From NCBI GenBank assembly GCA_009923855.1, contig RFST01000005.1, positions 1 to 32,509 of the forward strand: a stretch of 32,509 nucleotides of DNA, read 5' to 3'. A program made the position numbers and the translations under genes. The notes below the pieces were generated by a model. The model made no database searches. It was not told the origin of the DNA and was given only the letters and a program-made list of their open reading frames with translations. The stretch comes from Actinomycetota bacterium. Its GTDB lineage: Bacteria; Actinomycetota; Acidimicrobiia; Acidimicrobiales; Ilumatobacteraceae. This document shows positions 8,693 through 17,486 of the stretch, one piece after another. Positions within the stretch are counted from its first letter, which is position 1; every line of letters begins with the position of its first letter.

Positions 8693-10812
8693 CAGGACTC
8701 CACCGACGTGATGCTCAGATCCACCACAAGTTCTGACCCCACCACAACATCGACGAGCGTGGACGCAGAACGGCCGTCTGGGGTGGTGACACCGATGGTG
8801 TGCACACCAGGCGACACGTCGGCGATCGCGTAGGCACCCGCTGGGTCATCGGCACTGACCACGGTACGCATCACCCGGCCATCGTCAACCGTGACCACCA
8901 GTCCGCCGGTGCCCACACCGTCAACGCGCACCACACCGGTCACTGCCACCGTGGCCCGTTCAAGAGTGACCAGCACCTCATCAGCACTGTCCCCAGTCAC
9001 GAGATCGATCGCCACTGTGGCAGCCAAATACCCCGGGGCCGACACGCCGACCGTGTAGGTCCCGGGCACCTCCACTCCAGAAATGCGGAACGACCCTGCA
9101 GGCCCATCAACGGTTGCCGTGCTCGATGAGGTGGCCACCCGTTCGAGGTCGCCACCGCGCAACACCACCCGTGCCGAGCCGACCGGCAGTCCCTGGGCAT
9201 CGAGCACTCGACCGCTCACCACACCACGAGCTGCGGCGAGCACAACGTCGTCGAGGGTCGCCTCACCGCCCGCGTCGACATCGACCGCGCGGGACACCGT
9301 CACATACCCGTCGGCGGTAAACACCACGGTGATCGTTCCCGGCGCGGCGATATCGCCCACACTCCACGATCCGGTGACCGCATCGCTGCTCGAGCGCCGT
9401 TCCGTACCGTCACCCAGCACCGTGATCGACACCCCACCGAGTGGCTCACCAGAGCTGTCAGTCGTGCGTCCGAGCAGCGTCGCCGGGGCCGCTTCGAGGC
9501 GTAGTGGCGGCACCACAAATGCCTCGTCCGCATCGGTGCTGAACGACGTCGACAAAGGAATGTGGCCCGGCGCGGTGACCTCCAGGCGGTGACGACCAGG
9601 GGACGTGACCCCATCGATGCGCCCTCGGGCGCGTCGATCGTCGTCGACCTGCAACGACCCAGACAGCACCTCCGACGAGCCGACTGTCGTCAGGTTGTAG
9701 CTCACGGCGGCGACCGGGGCATCCACCGCTATGACCACCTCCGCCGACGATGTGCGGCCGGCCATGACCACTGTGTCGACGTCGACGTCCGTGGCTGGGA
9801 TCACCACCTCGGTGACCTCGACCGCATCAAATCCTGGACGGGAGAAGCGGAACAGATGTGTACCTCCGGTAATTCCCGTCACCGTCCATCTCCCATCGGC
9901 ATCGGTCGCTGTGGTGGCGACCGATGCCTGGGACCCGTCACCGAGATCGCGGAACACGTCGACCACGACCGACGCGAGTGGCACCTCACTCGCGGCATCG
10001 ATGACCCGACCGTCGACCACCGCCGTTGGCTGCACCTCGGCAACGCCGGCGACGAATCCAGGTGGCACTCGTTTGCCGATGACCTCACGGTCTGCGAGGC
10101 CCAGCACCACCAACGCGGTCACTCCGGCGACCACTGCAACACAGCCAGCGACCGCTGCACGCAAGACAGAGCGACGCACCCGTGGACGGTGCATGAACGT
10201 CACGAACTCCTCAACAGGTGCAACTCCGTCGGCCACTGCCGACACCCCGATGAGGCGTCGCACCGGTGTACCGACCCGGCGAGCCGGTGCCGTGATCGTC
10301 ACGTCCACATCGCGTCGCTCTCCGGCCAACAAACGCGAGTGCGTGATCGACAACCGTGACTGGGTCTCACCGGCGGGGTCACGCGTGGAGTACTGGACCT
10401 CGAGTGGGGTGTTTCCCGTGTTGGTGACCGTGGCCGTGGTCGCCGCGCCCACATGACCCGCAACCACTGACGGTGCAACCACTAAACGCATCGACGGTGC
10501 CGGACCAACCACCAACCGAAGGCGATGCACTGCCACGTCATCTGGGTCGCTCACCGAGGTGGCGCGCAGCACCGCATCGTGCTCCCCGGCGACCACGTCA
10601 TTGCCGACATGGACCTCGACGGTGGTCACCACCGTCTCGGCATGTGAGACCCGCACGACCGGCTGTGACGAGGTCAGCCAGGCCGTTCCGGGCAGGTCGA
10701 CGGACAGCGTGAACATTCCCGCCGTCGGCCGGTCATTGTGCAGTTCGACCGCGAGACGCGAGGGGCGACCGGGACGGAGGTCGATGCGGGTGTGGTCAAG
10801 ACCGATCTGCAT
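8692..10812 (-). CDS. large single-TM protein with N-terminal Ig-like region and about five carboxypeptidase-regulatory-like repeats (paralog of 6188-8692)
   Basis: 706 aa. Same architecture: TM 'VLRAAVAGCVAVVAGVTALVVLGLAD' at ~220 aa, then 'GVVSGRVLDAQGLPVGSARVVLRGG...FRISGVEVPGTYTVGVSAPGYLAATV' type repeats. TGATG stop/start overlap with the next gene. Confidence 0.75.
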   Translation of the reverse strand: MQIGLDHTRIDLRPGRPSRLAVELHNDRPTAGMFTLSVDLPGTAWLTSSQPVVRVSHAETVVTTVEVHVGNDVVAGEHDAVLRATSVSDPDDVAVHRLRLVVGPAPSMRLVVAPSVVAGHVGAATTATVTNTGNTPLEVQYSTRDPAGETQSRLSITHSRLLAGERRDVDVTITAPARRVGTPVRRLIGVSAVADGVAPVEEFVTFMHRPRVRRSVLRAAVAGCVAVVAGVTALVVLGLADREVIGKRVPPGFVAGVAEVQPTAVVDGRVIDAASEVPLASVVVDVFRDLGDGSQASVATTATDADGRWTVTGITGGTHLFRFSRPGFDAVEVTEVVIPATDVDVDTVVMAGRTSSAEVVIAVDAPVAAVSYNLTTVGSSEVLSGSLQVDDDRRARGRIDGVTSPGRHRLEVTAPGHIPLSTSFSTDADEAFVVPPLRLEAAPATLLGRTTDSSGEPLGGVSITVLGDGTERRSSSDAVTGSWSVGDIAAPGTITVVFTADGYVTVSRAVDVDAGGEATLDDVVLAAARGVVSGRVLDAQGLPVGSARVVLRGGDLERVATSSSTATVDGPAGSFRISGVEVPGTYTVGVSAPGYLAATVAIDLVTGDSADEVLVTLERATVAVTGVVRVDGVGTGGLVVTVDDGRVMRTVVSADDPAGAYAIADVSPGVHTIGVTTPDGRSASTLVDVVVGSELVVDLSITSVES

Positions 10813-10818
10813 GACCGC

Positions 10819-11682
10819 TCAGCAGTCGTTGTATTCGAAGGTCCGATTCTCACCGGCTGTCATACCGACCACCGTCAGGTCGGCTGGGTCCGGGGAGCCG
10901 TCCGTGATACCGCCATCGTCATCGACGATCGTGAACGGTTCACCCGACGACACGAGATCGAGATCGATTCCTCCGACCGTGCCATATCCGAACGAGTAGC
11001 AACCACCCCTGAGACTGAGACCATCGATGTCGGCTACGGAGGTGCCGATGCTCACACCATCGACGGTCCGTAGTGCTCCCGCAGCGTCGGTTTGCGACCA
11101 ACCCACAAGCACCAGTTCGGCCGGGCTCGGGCCACCCGCCTCGACGCAGAACTCATTCTCAAAACACGTCTGTCGGCCGTAGGGGTAGGCAAATGAGAAG
11201 TCACCGAATTCGTCGACGTACCTCGAAGCACCCATCACTGGATAGCTGTGGGCGGTGTCCGACAGCGTCGGCCCCAGCACCGCAATCAGAACATCGAGCA
11301 CCGGCGCAATCCCCATTCCGAAGCTCAATGGACCGACGGTGTCGGGCCCCACGAACATCGTCGCTGCAGTCGGCAGTGTGGTGGTCGTCGTGTCAGCCAC
11401 CGTGGTGGTCGGCACCGTGGACGACGGCGCAACGATGTCGGCAACCGGCGTGGTCGTGGCCACCGCAACCGACGTCGCGGGAGCCGGCGGCGCATCGGTT
11501 GCTGTCACCGATGCTGCCGTGATGGCCGTCGACGACTCGGGGGCCGACGTGACGATCACTGCCGACGGTGCGTCCTCTGATCCACAGGCACTCATCACCA
11601 CCGCTACGGCGGCACTCACAAGAAACAGACGGCCAGCCACGACACCAGCCTCGCACCTCACCCGACCGAACACCGACATCAC
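10819..11682 (-). CDS. secreted lipoprotein of unknown function
   Basis: Signal and lipobox-like 'LFLVSAAVAVVMSACGS', Thr/Val/Ala-rich linker, then a ~170 aa globular domain 'GPDTVGPLSFGMGIAPVLDVLIAVLGPT...'. Confidence 0.6.
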   Translation of the reverse strand: MMSVFGRVRCEAGVVAGRLFLVSAAVAVVMSACGSEDAPSAVIVTSAPESSTAITAASVTATDAPPAPATSVAVATTTPVADIVAPSSTVPTTTVADTTTTTLPTAATMFVGPDTVGPLSFGMGIAPVLDVLIAVLGPTLSDTAHSYPVMGASRYVDEFGDFSFAYPYGRQTCFENEFCVEAGGPSPAELVLVGWSQTDAAGALRTVDGVSIGTSVADIDGLSLRGGCYSFGYGTVGGIDLDLVSSGEPFTIVDDDGGITDGSPDPADLTVVGMTAGENRTFEYNDC

Positions 11683-11688
11683 CTCGGG

Positions 11689-12606
11689 TCACTCAGCGGG
11701 AATCTCGCCGTGCACCCACACGGCCGAGCCACGCGGCATGAGATCCTCCGACCAGATCCAATCCATCGCCGCGGTCGACACGCGCACACAGCCATGCGAG
11801 GCCGGATAGTCCGGAATCGAATAGGACCCGTGAACCGCGATACCTCCGTTGAAGTACTTCGGCCGGTAGATCGAACCAAGGTCACCGTCCCACCAGCCCT
11901 CTACACGTTCACGATCGACAGTGAACAGGCCGGGATCGGTGATCGAATCGCCCTGCTCGATCACCGATGGGTCGTTCTGATTCGGCTCCTCGTACGGGAT
12001 CTCCGAACCGGTTGACACATTCAGCACCCACCGCGTCGACCCCTCGACGATCACAAACCCCAGTTGCAGCGACTTGTCGACCTCGAACAGGGTGCCAGCC
12101 TCCGCGCGACCCATCGGCCGTTCGATCGGCCCGGACAGAAGGTCCGCCGTGGCTTGGTCAACCTCACCAGACGTCGTCAGGCCGTGATACTTCTGGAACG
12201 CCATCGTCGCTTGACGGCTCGTGACACCGAATTCACCATCGGTTGACTGCAACCAGAAACCGAGATCCACGAGACGCTGCTGGACTCTGGCAGCCTCCGG
12301 ACCCGAGTCGGTGCCGATTGCGACAAGAGGCTGCGCGAGTGGTGACGCCATCTGGGTCTCGCGCTCGGCGATGGTGGTCGTCGGGGCAGCAGTGGTGGTC
12401 GTCGTCGGTGCCGGGGCGACAGAACTGGTTGTCACAGTTATCTCCGGTACCTGAACCACCACGACCTCGGCCTGGGCCTCAGGCTCAATCAACGTGACCG
12501 CCACCGGTGCCGCCGCACTACTGATCATGGCGGCGCCGCATCCCACGAGCACGAGGGCACCCACGGGAACCGCGGTGAACCACAGAGTGGATGGACGGTG
12601 ACGCAT
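11689..12606 (-). CDS. L,D-transpeptidase (YkuD) with N-terminal peptidoglycan-binding domain
   Basis: Catalytic motif 'GGIAVHGSYSIPDYPASHGCVRVSTAAMDWIW'; PG-binding 'EAARVQQRLVDLGFWLQSTDGEFGVTSRQATMAFQKYHGL'; lipobox 'VGALVLVGCG'. Start trimmed to MRHRPSTLW. Confidence 0.9.
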   Translation of the reverse strand: MRHRPSTLWFTAVPVGALVLVGCGAAMISSAAAPVAVTLIEPEAQAEVVVVQVPEITVTTSSVAPAPTTTTTAAPTTTIAERETQMASPLAQPLVAIGTDSGPEAARVQQRLVDLGFWLQSTDGEFGVTSRQATMAFQKYHGLTTSGEVDQATADLLSGPIERPMGRAEAGTLFEVDKSLQLGFVIVEGSTRWVLNVSTGSEIPYEEPNQNDPSVIEQGDSITDPGLFTVDRERVEGWWDGDLGSIYRPKYFNGGIAVHGSYSIPDYPASHGCVRVSTAAMDWIWSEDLMPRGSAVWVHGEIPAE

Positions 12607-12737
12607 CGTGGACTCAACGCTAGAACGCCCGAACCTCGCAATGCCGTCATTGGTGCGCTCTCGCGATGCATCGTCGCCCAATCGTCATGATGTCGCCCTC
12701 CAACAGCGGCGTATGACCAACAATCTGGTATCGATTT

Positions 12738-12761
12738 TTCACGACATCCGATGTCGATGAA
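12738..12761. promoter_or_regulatory. imperfect inverted repeat upstream of the P450 gene (candidate operator)
   Basis: TTCA-CGACAT-CCG-ATGTCG-a-TGAA: 6-bp perfect arms (10-bp arms with one bulge) 9 bp before the P450 ATG, in the divergent LDT/P450 intergenic region. Confidence 0.35.
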
Positions 12762-12770
12762 GGGGGCGTC

Positions 12771-14138
12771 ATGGGATACGAGCGACATATCAATCATGAA
12801 CTCAGTGTCATGGGATGCCCCATGTCGCTCGACGAGGTCGACCTCTTCGGTGACGGCGCTCAAGAGCACTGGTACGAGGCGTACGAGATCCTTCACCGTG
12901 ATGCACCGGTGCTACGCATTCCGGGCGGCGGCATCACACCAGGCAGCGATGCCTTCGTGCTCACCAAACACGCTGACATCGAGATGGTGGTGCGCGACCC
13001 GGATCGATTCATCAGCCTGACCACCGCACGTCTGCGCCAACTGAGCGAGCAAGGCCTCAGCCCCGAGGAGGTCTACGCCTCCCAGCACAACTTGATGTAC
13101 GCGTCCATGCTGTCGTTGCGACCCACGCAAGAGCTCTACAACCGGCACCGGCGAGAACTGACCGACCCCTGGGTGGGACCCGGAGCATTACGACATCGCG
13201 ACATGATCACAGCGCACGCAAATGATCTGGTCGACGCATGGATCGACAATGACGACGTCGAGTTCATTTCCCAGTTCGCCCGGCCGCTGCCGCAGCGGGT
13301 GATGGCCACCATTCTCGGCTTCCCCCTCGAGGACATTCCCCTCCTGGCCGAGTGGGGCGATGCTGTGGTCACGCCCTTCGTGCATGGCACCGGCCTGCGA
13401 CATGAACTCACACCAGAGCAGAACGCCGAGATGGTGGCCCGTCTCGACGGCTTCCAGGACTACATCTACGACCATGTGACCGCGAAGCGCCGCGACCCTC
13501 AAGATGACATGGTGAGCTTCCTCTGCGGGGTGCACTACGAGGCCCTGGATCGGCCTCTGACCGATCTTGAGATTGCCGGCATCGTCCACGCGATGATCAT
13601 CGGTGGGCTCGAGACCACTCAATACGCCCTCGAGGAGCAGGCCCAGCTGATGTGCGAGCACCCCGGCCTCTTCGACGGTCTTCGCACCGACCGCAGCCGA
13701 CTGCGCAACTTCGTCGAAGAGGGAATGCGCATGCGCTCACCCACCCACGGTCTGTCCACACGGATGACCGCGCACGATGAGGTGTTTCAGGGGGTCGACG
13801 TACCGGCGGGCTCGCTTCTGCATCTACGTTTCGGTGCTGCGAACGTGGACCCCGAAGAGTTCGAATGCCCCTTCGACCTTGACCTCGAACGGCGGGCGAT
13901 CACCCGACACCTCACCTTCTCTGCCGGGCCAAGGGTGTGCCCGGGCGCAAACCTGTCGCGCATCGAACAACAGGCCGCGTGGGGTGTGCTGCTCGACCGG
14001 TTGGATGCCATGGCCTACAGCGACGACAACGACTGGATGCACCAACCCGGCATCATGCTGGGCACACTGCGCCTGAACCTGCGCATCCAGCGCGCCGCCG
14101 AACCCCGAGATCTGGGCATCGGACGTTCGTCGAACTAA
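12771..14138 (+). CDS. cytochrome P450
   Basis: Heme-binding 'LTFSAGPRVCPGANLSRIE', I-helix 'IIGGLETTQYALEEQ', ExxR 'EEGMRMRSP'; ATG preceded by AGGGGG. Confidence 0.95.
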   Translation: MGYERHINHELSVMGCPMSLDEVDLFGDGAQEHWYEAYEILHRDAPVLRIPGGGITPGSDAFVLTKHADIEMVVRDPDRFISLTTARLRQLSEQGLSPEEVYASQHNLMYASMLSLRPTQELYNRHRRELTDPWVGPGALRHRDMITAHANDLVDAWIDNDDVEFISQFARPLPQRVMATILGFPLEDIPLLAEWGDAVVTPFVHGTGLRHELTPEQNAEMVARLDGFQDYIYDHVTAKRRDPQDDMVSFLCGVHYEALDRPLTDLEIAGIVHAMIIGGLETTQYALEEQAQLMCEHPGLFDGLRTDRSRLRNFVEEGMRMRSPTHGLSTRMTAHDEVFQGVDVPAGSLLHLRFGAANVDPEEFECPFDLDLERRAITRHLTFSAGPRVCPGANLSRIEQQAAWGVLLDRLDAMAYSDDNDWMHQPGIMLGTLRLNLRIQRAAEPRDLGIGRSSN

Positions 14139-15043
14139 GCATCACCGGGCACAACCAGGCCGAGGTCCTCACAGGTCACCGTGTGACGCGGCACCTCGGT
14201 GGCGTGAAGAACGCCGACATCGTCCACCCCTAACGATGCGCGCAACCGCGCCGTGACCTGGCCGGCATCGATCCCCGCCGCACCGAGGTCGCTGAGCGAC
14301 GGTGCGCCAAAGCGTTTTGCCAATCGACGACCCTCCGCATCGACAACGAGCGGCACATGCCAATACTCCGGCGTTACCAGTCCGAGTCGTTGCTGGAGAT
14401 GGATATGGCGTGGCGTCGATGAGAGCAGGTCATCACCACGAACCACCTGGGTGACACCTTGGTCTGCATCGTCGACCACGACGGCGAGGTTGTAGGCGGG
14501 CACACCATCGTTGCGTTGCAGCACCACATCATCGACCGCACCGGTGTATCGACCGGCGATGACATCGTCGACGGTGTAGACCTCGGCCGCGGTCCGCAAT
14601 CGCAGAGCCGGTCGCCGACCCTCGCGTTCAAGTTCCTCACGCCGTCGACGAGAGAGCTCGCGACACGTACCGGGGTAGGCGCCGTCGGGCCGGTGGCCGT
14701 GTGGCGCCGACGCGGCGGCGGCGATCTCCGCGCGAATCTCCCGGCGACTGCAGAAACACTCATAGACCTCCCCGGCAGCATGGAGTGTGGCAATGGCGTC
14801 GCGATACAGCTCGAAACGCTCGCTCTGTCGCACCGGTGGCTGATCCGACACCACACCTACCGCTGCAAGATCAGCGAGCTGGCCCTCTTCGTGGGTGCGG
14901 TCGTACTGCACGCGGTCGAGGTCGTCCACCCGGATCAAAAACGCCAGGTCGGCGCCACGCGCCGCCGCTGCCGCTGCGACGGCTGTCCGCAGATTTCCCA
15001 CGTGCAGCTCCCCGGTGGGAGACGGAGCGAAGCGACCAGCCAC
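14135..15043 (-). CDS. gluQ: glutamyl-Q tRNA(Asp) synthetase
   Basis: 'VAGRFAPSPTGELHVGNLRTAVAAAAAARG..FLIRVDDLDR', zinc-type 'ECFCSRREI...DGAYPGTCR', 'RLAKRFGAPSL' (KMSKS-like), no anticodon-binding domain. GTG start at 15043; the longer track ORF is an upstream extension. Confidence 0.9.
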   Translation of the reverse strand: MAGRFAPSPTGELHVGNLRTAVAAAAAARGADLAFLIRVDDLDRVQYDRTHEEGQLADLAAVGVVSDQPPVRQSERFELYRDAIATLHAAGEVYECFCSRREIRAEIAAAASAPHGHRPDGAYPGTCRELSRRRREELEREGRRPALRLRTAAEVYTVDDVIAGRYTGAVDDVVLQRNDGVPAYNLAVVVDDADQGVTQVVRGDDLLSSTPRHIHLQQRLGLVTPEYWHVPLVVDAEGRRLAKRFGAPSLSDLGAAGIDAGQVTARLRASLGVDDVGVLHATEVPRHTVTCEDLGLVVPGDA

Positions 15044-15088
15044 ATCACCATTGTGCGCGCCAGGTCGGACACATGGGAGCATCCAGGG

Positions 15089-15505
15089 GTGCGACCACGA
15101 CGACGCACCACTGGGCCATCGATGCCGCGCAGCAGGCACCTCCCCGATCGCCGGCAGCGAATGGCGATCATTCTCGACCGGGACGGGGCGACGTGTGTGT
15201 GGTGCGGGCGCGCCTTCGATGACCGTCACGTCCAGCCCACCACTGAACACCTCGTTCCGCGTATCAAGGGCGGACCGAGTTGGGTGGAGAACGAGGTCGC
15301 GGCCTGCCGACGATGCAATGGTGAACGTGGGCATCGCACACTCGGGGAATTTCTCGACGAATGTCGAGGTCTCGGACGCGATCCCGATCTCGTGCGCATC
15401 ATCACCTGCCTCGACAACCTCAACGCCGCCATCAGTCAGCGCGGTGGCCAACGACGTGCCCGCCCCTACATCGCATCTCAATTACGGCGACTCCGCAATG
15501 CATGA
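15089..15505 (+). CDS. HNH endonuclease family protein
   Basis: 'RDGATCVWCGRAF...TTEHLVPRIKGGPSWVENEVAACRRCNGERGHRTLGEFL': CxxC...H...N..CxxC HNH signature. GTG at 15089 or ATG at 15122. Confidence 0.8.
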   Translation: MRPRRRTTGPSMPRSRHLPDRRQRMAIILDRDGATCVWCGRAFDDRHVQPTTEHLVPRIKGGPSWVENEVAACRRCNGERGHRTLGEFLDECRGLGRDPDLVRIITCLDNLNAAISQRGGQRRARPYIASQLRRLRNA

Positions 15506-15545
15506 CCCAACCTCGCCCGTCGATGAGGCGATCTAGTCTCACAAC

Positions 15546-16946
15546 GTGGAGTGCCCGTCGTGTACCACCGTTGCCGAGGAGAGCTCCGCGCGTTTCTGCA
15601 CCTCGTGTGGAGCACGTCTGTCCACAACCGGCACCCTCACGAGCAGCCCGTCCGACAGCAGCGACGATGCGACAGGTGAAGTGACCATTGTTCACGACAC
15701 CTTCACTGATGAGCTGCCGACTCATCTGCCTGACGATCGGATCGGTTCGCCACCGCCGGAGGTGTGGGCTGGCATGGCAGCCACCGGCATCGATGGTGCA
15801 CCCGAATGGGGTGACGACCGACCCTTCGACGACACGATCGACGACCAACCGGTGGGGGGTATCACCCTTGCAGGACTGGTTGCCGACGTCATCGCCACCG
15901 AATCCGACCCAACACCGAGCACCGACACCGGCCGAGAACCCATTACTGACGACGCTCTCCCCTCGGTTGGGGGTGACCACGGCACGGCACCACGCCGCTC
16001 ATCTCGGCCACGGCCACAACGCGCGATTCCCAGCGCCGTCGCCGGCATCCTCACCGCAATTGCTGTCACCATCGGAGCAGCTGTTGACCTCCTATCGGTG
16101 AGTTCAACGGCCACCGGTGATCTGCTGCGTACCGCGATCTCCAACGGCTACCGCAGTGGCACCTGGCACGCTGATGATCTGTCGAGCGGGGCAACGTGGG
16201 CAGCGGTGATCTGTGCCGCCGGGCTGGCCGCCGGCGCGGTTGGTTCAGCACTCGGTGTTCGGTGGGCACCCGGCTTGGTTGCTGGATCGGGCCTCAGCGC
16301 CACCGGTCTGTGCGCCGTTCTCATCGCGTTGGCTCAGTCGCCGATACGCGCGGCCGAAAGCGTGGCCAGTCGGGCCGACGGAGATGCAATTGTCGAGGTG
16401 ACCATCACACGCGAGTTCGGATGGTGGACACTGCTGATCGCTGCCGGAGCCGGCCTTGTGGCGTTTTTCGGTTCGCTCGACGATGTTGCAGCCGATTACC
16501 GCAATGACGCGAACCCGATCGTGGCTGCGATTGGCGCATTCTGCGCCCTCGCCGCTGCGGCAGGGCCCACGCTCGCCACCTCCGACGCCTCGTGGCTCGA
16601 CAATCTCACCGTGAATGCCGCAACCACCGGATGGGACCTCATCACGATCATCGCCCGATCAACACAGTTGATCGGCATCGCGACCGCTGGGGTGGTGGGA
16701 TTTCTCATCGTGCGCCGCTCCGGACTGGCGATGGTCGCGGGCATGGTGGTGCCGTCGATGGTGCTGCTGCTCACCGCCTGGGTCGACATGGGAACAGACC
16801 CCGTCGGGCCCGGTCTGCACAACCCCGGGAGCACCCCCGCCGACGTCCACCCGGTCACTCTGGTTGCACTGGTGGCATGTGCGGCCACGCTGGCGGTCGC
16901 CGGCGCGATCGCCTACGACCGCACCGAACGCGGTCGGATCAACTGA
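15546..16946 (+). CDS. zinc-ribbon multi-TM membrane protein of unknown function
   Basis: N-terminal zinc ribbon 'MECPSCTTVAEESSARFCTSCGARL', acidic linker, then several hydrophobic helices; GTG start. Confidence 0.7.
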   Translation: MECPSCTTVAEESSARFCTSCGARLSTTGTLTSSPSDSSDDATGEVTIVHDTFTDELPTHLPDDRIGSPPPEVWAGMAATGIDGAPEWGDDRPFDDTIDDQPVGGITLAGLVADVIATESDPTPSTDTGREPITDDALPSVGGDHGTAPRRSSRPRPQRAIPSAVAGILTAIAVTIGAAVDLLSVSSTATGDLLRTAISNGYRSGTWHADDLSSGATWAAVICAAGLAAGAVGSALGVRWAPGLVAGSGLSATGLCAVLIALAQSPIRAAESVASRADGDAIVEVTITREFGWWTLLIAAGAGLVAFFGSLDDVAADYRNDANPIVAAIGAFCALAAAAGPTLATSDASWLDNLTVNAATTGWDLITIIARSTQLIGIATAGVVGFLIVRRSGLAMVAGMVVPSMVLLLTAWVDMGTDPVGPGLHNPGSTPADVHPVTLVALVACAATLAVAGAIAYDRTERGRIN

Positions 16947-16964
16947 GTCGGCGCGCGTAGTCGA

Positions 16965-17486
16965 TCATTGATCGAGCGGAGTGACACCCACGCCGAGTCG
17001 CGCACCGACCATCATCAGGTTCGCTGCCATCTCGGCACGCTTCTGTTCGAACCGTCCCGTGATGAACTCGTGCTCGCGTTCCGGGTACTTCTCGATGAGT
17101 GGGTCGAGCCCGCTCATACCCGGCCCGAGCTGGAAGGTCTGTACGACGGTCGTCCCGGACGCGTCGGAGGAGAGTTCGTACCCCCACCAGGCCAGAGGGG
17201 GGTCGTTGACCGCCCACCGCAATGACCGTGGGGCATCGCATGCAACAAGCGTGCACGTCGTCGTCCACTCCCCCATGTGGTCATTGCGATTGTGCCCCAA
17301 GAACACCGCCCCGACAGCAGGGCCATCGGCTGGGGCAACCCACTCGACCGCATGCAATTCACCCGAGCCCTCGATGGGAAGCGAGATATCGCTGATCACA
17401 GCCCAGACCTGTGAGATATCGGCGGCGACAACCGCTCGGGCCGACACCGATGGATGATCCGCACGACGCAGCTCCGACGGGCTCAT
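16965..17486 (-). CDS. SRPBCC (polyketide cyclase/START-like) family protein
   Basis: 'SARAVVAADISQVWAVISDISLPIEGSGELHAVEWV...GAVFLGHNRN' SRPBCC pattern; ATGA overlap with the upstream oxygenase gene. Confidence 0.75.
   Translation of the reverse strand: MSPSELRRADHPSVSARAVVAADISQVWAVISDISLPIEGSGELHAVEWVAPADGPAVGAVFLGHNRNDHMGEWTTTCTLVACDAPRSLRWAVNDPPLAWWGYELSSDASGTTVVQTFQLGPGMSGLDPLIEKYPEREHEFITGRFEQKRAEMAANLMMVGARLGVGVTPLDQ

Noticed and set aside
6188-10812. Nucleotide tandem-repeat array or CRISPR
   Set aside because: Periodicity is at protein level (~80-90 aa repeats); DNA copies are diverged and there are no short identical direct repeats with unique spacers.
15043-15481. N-terminal extension of the GluQ-RS ORF to 448 aa
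   Set aside because: The extension is antisense to the HNH endonuclease and the GluQ-RS fold starts at 'VAGRFAPSPTG' with a GTG.
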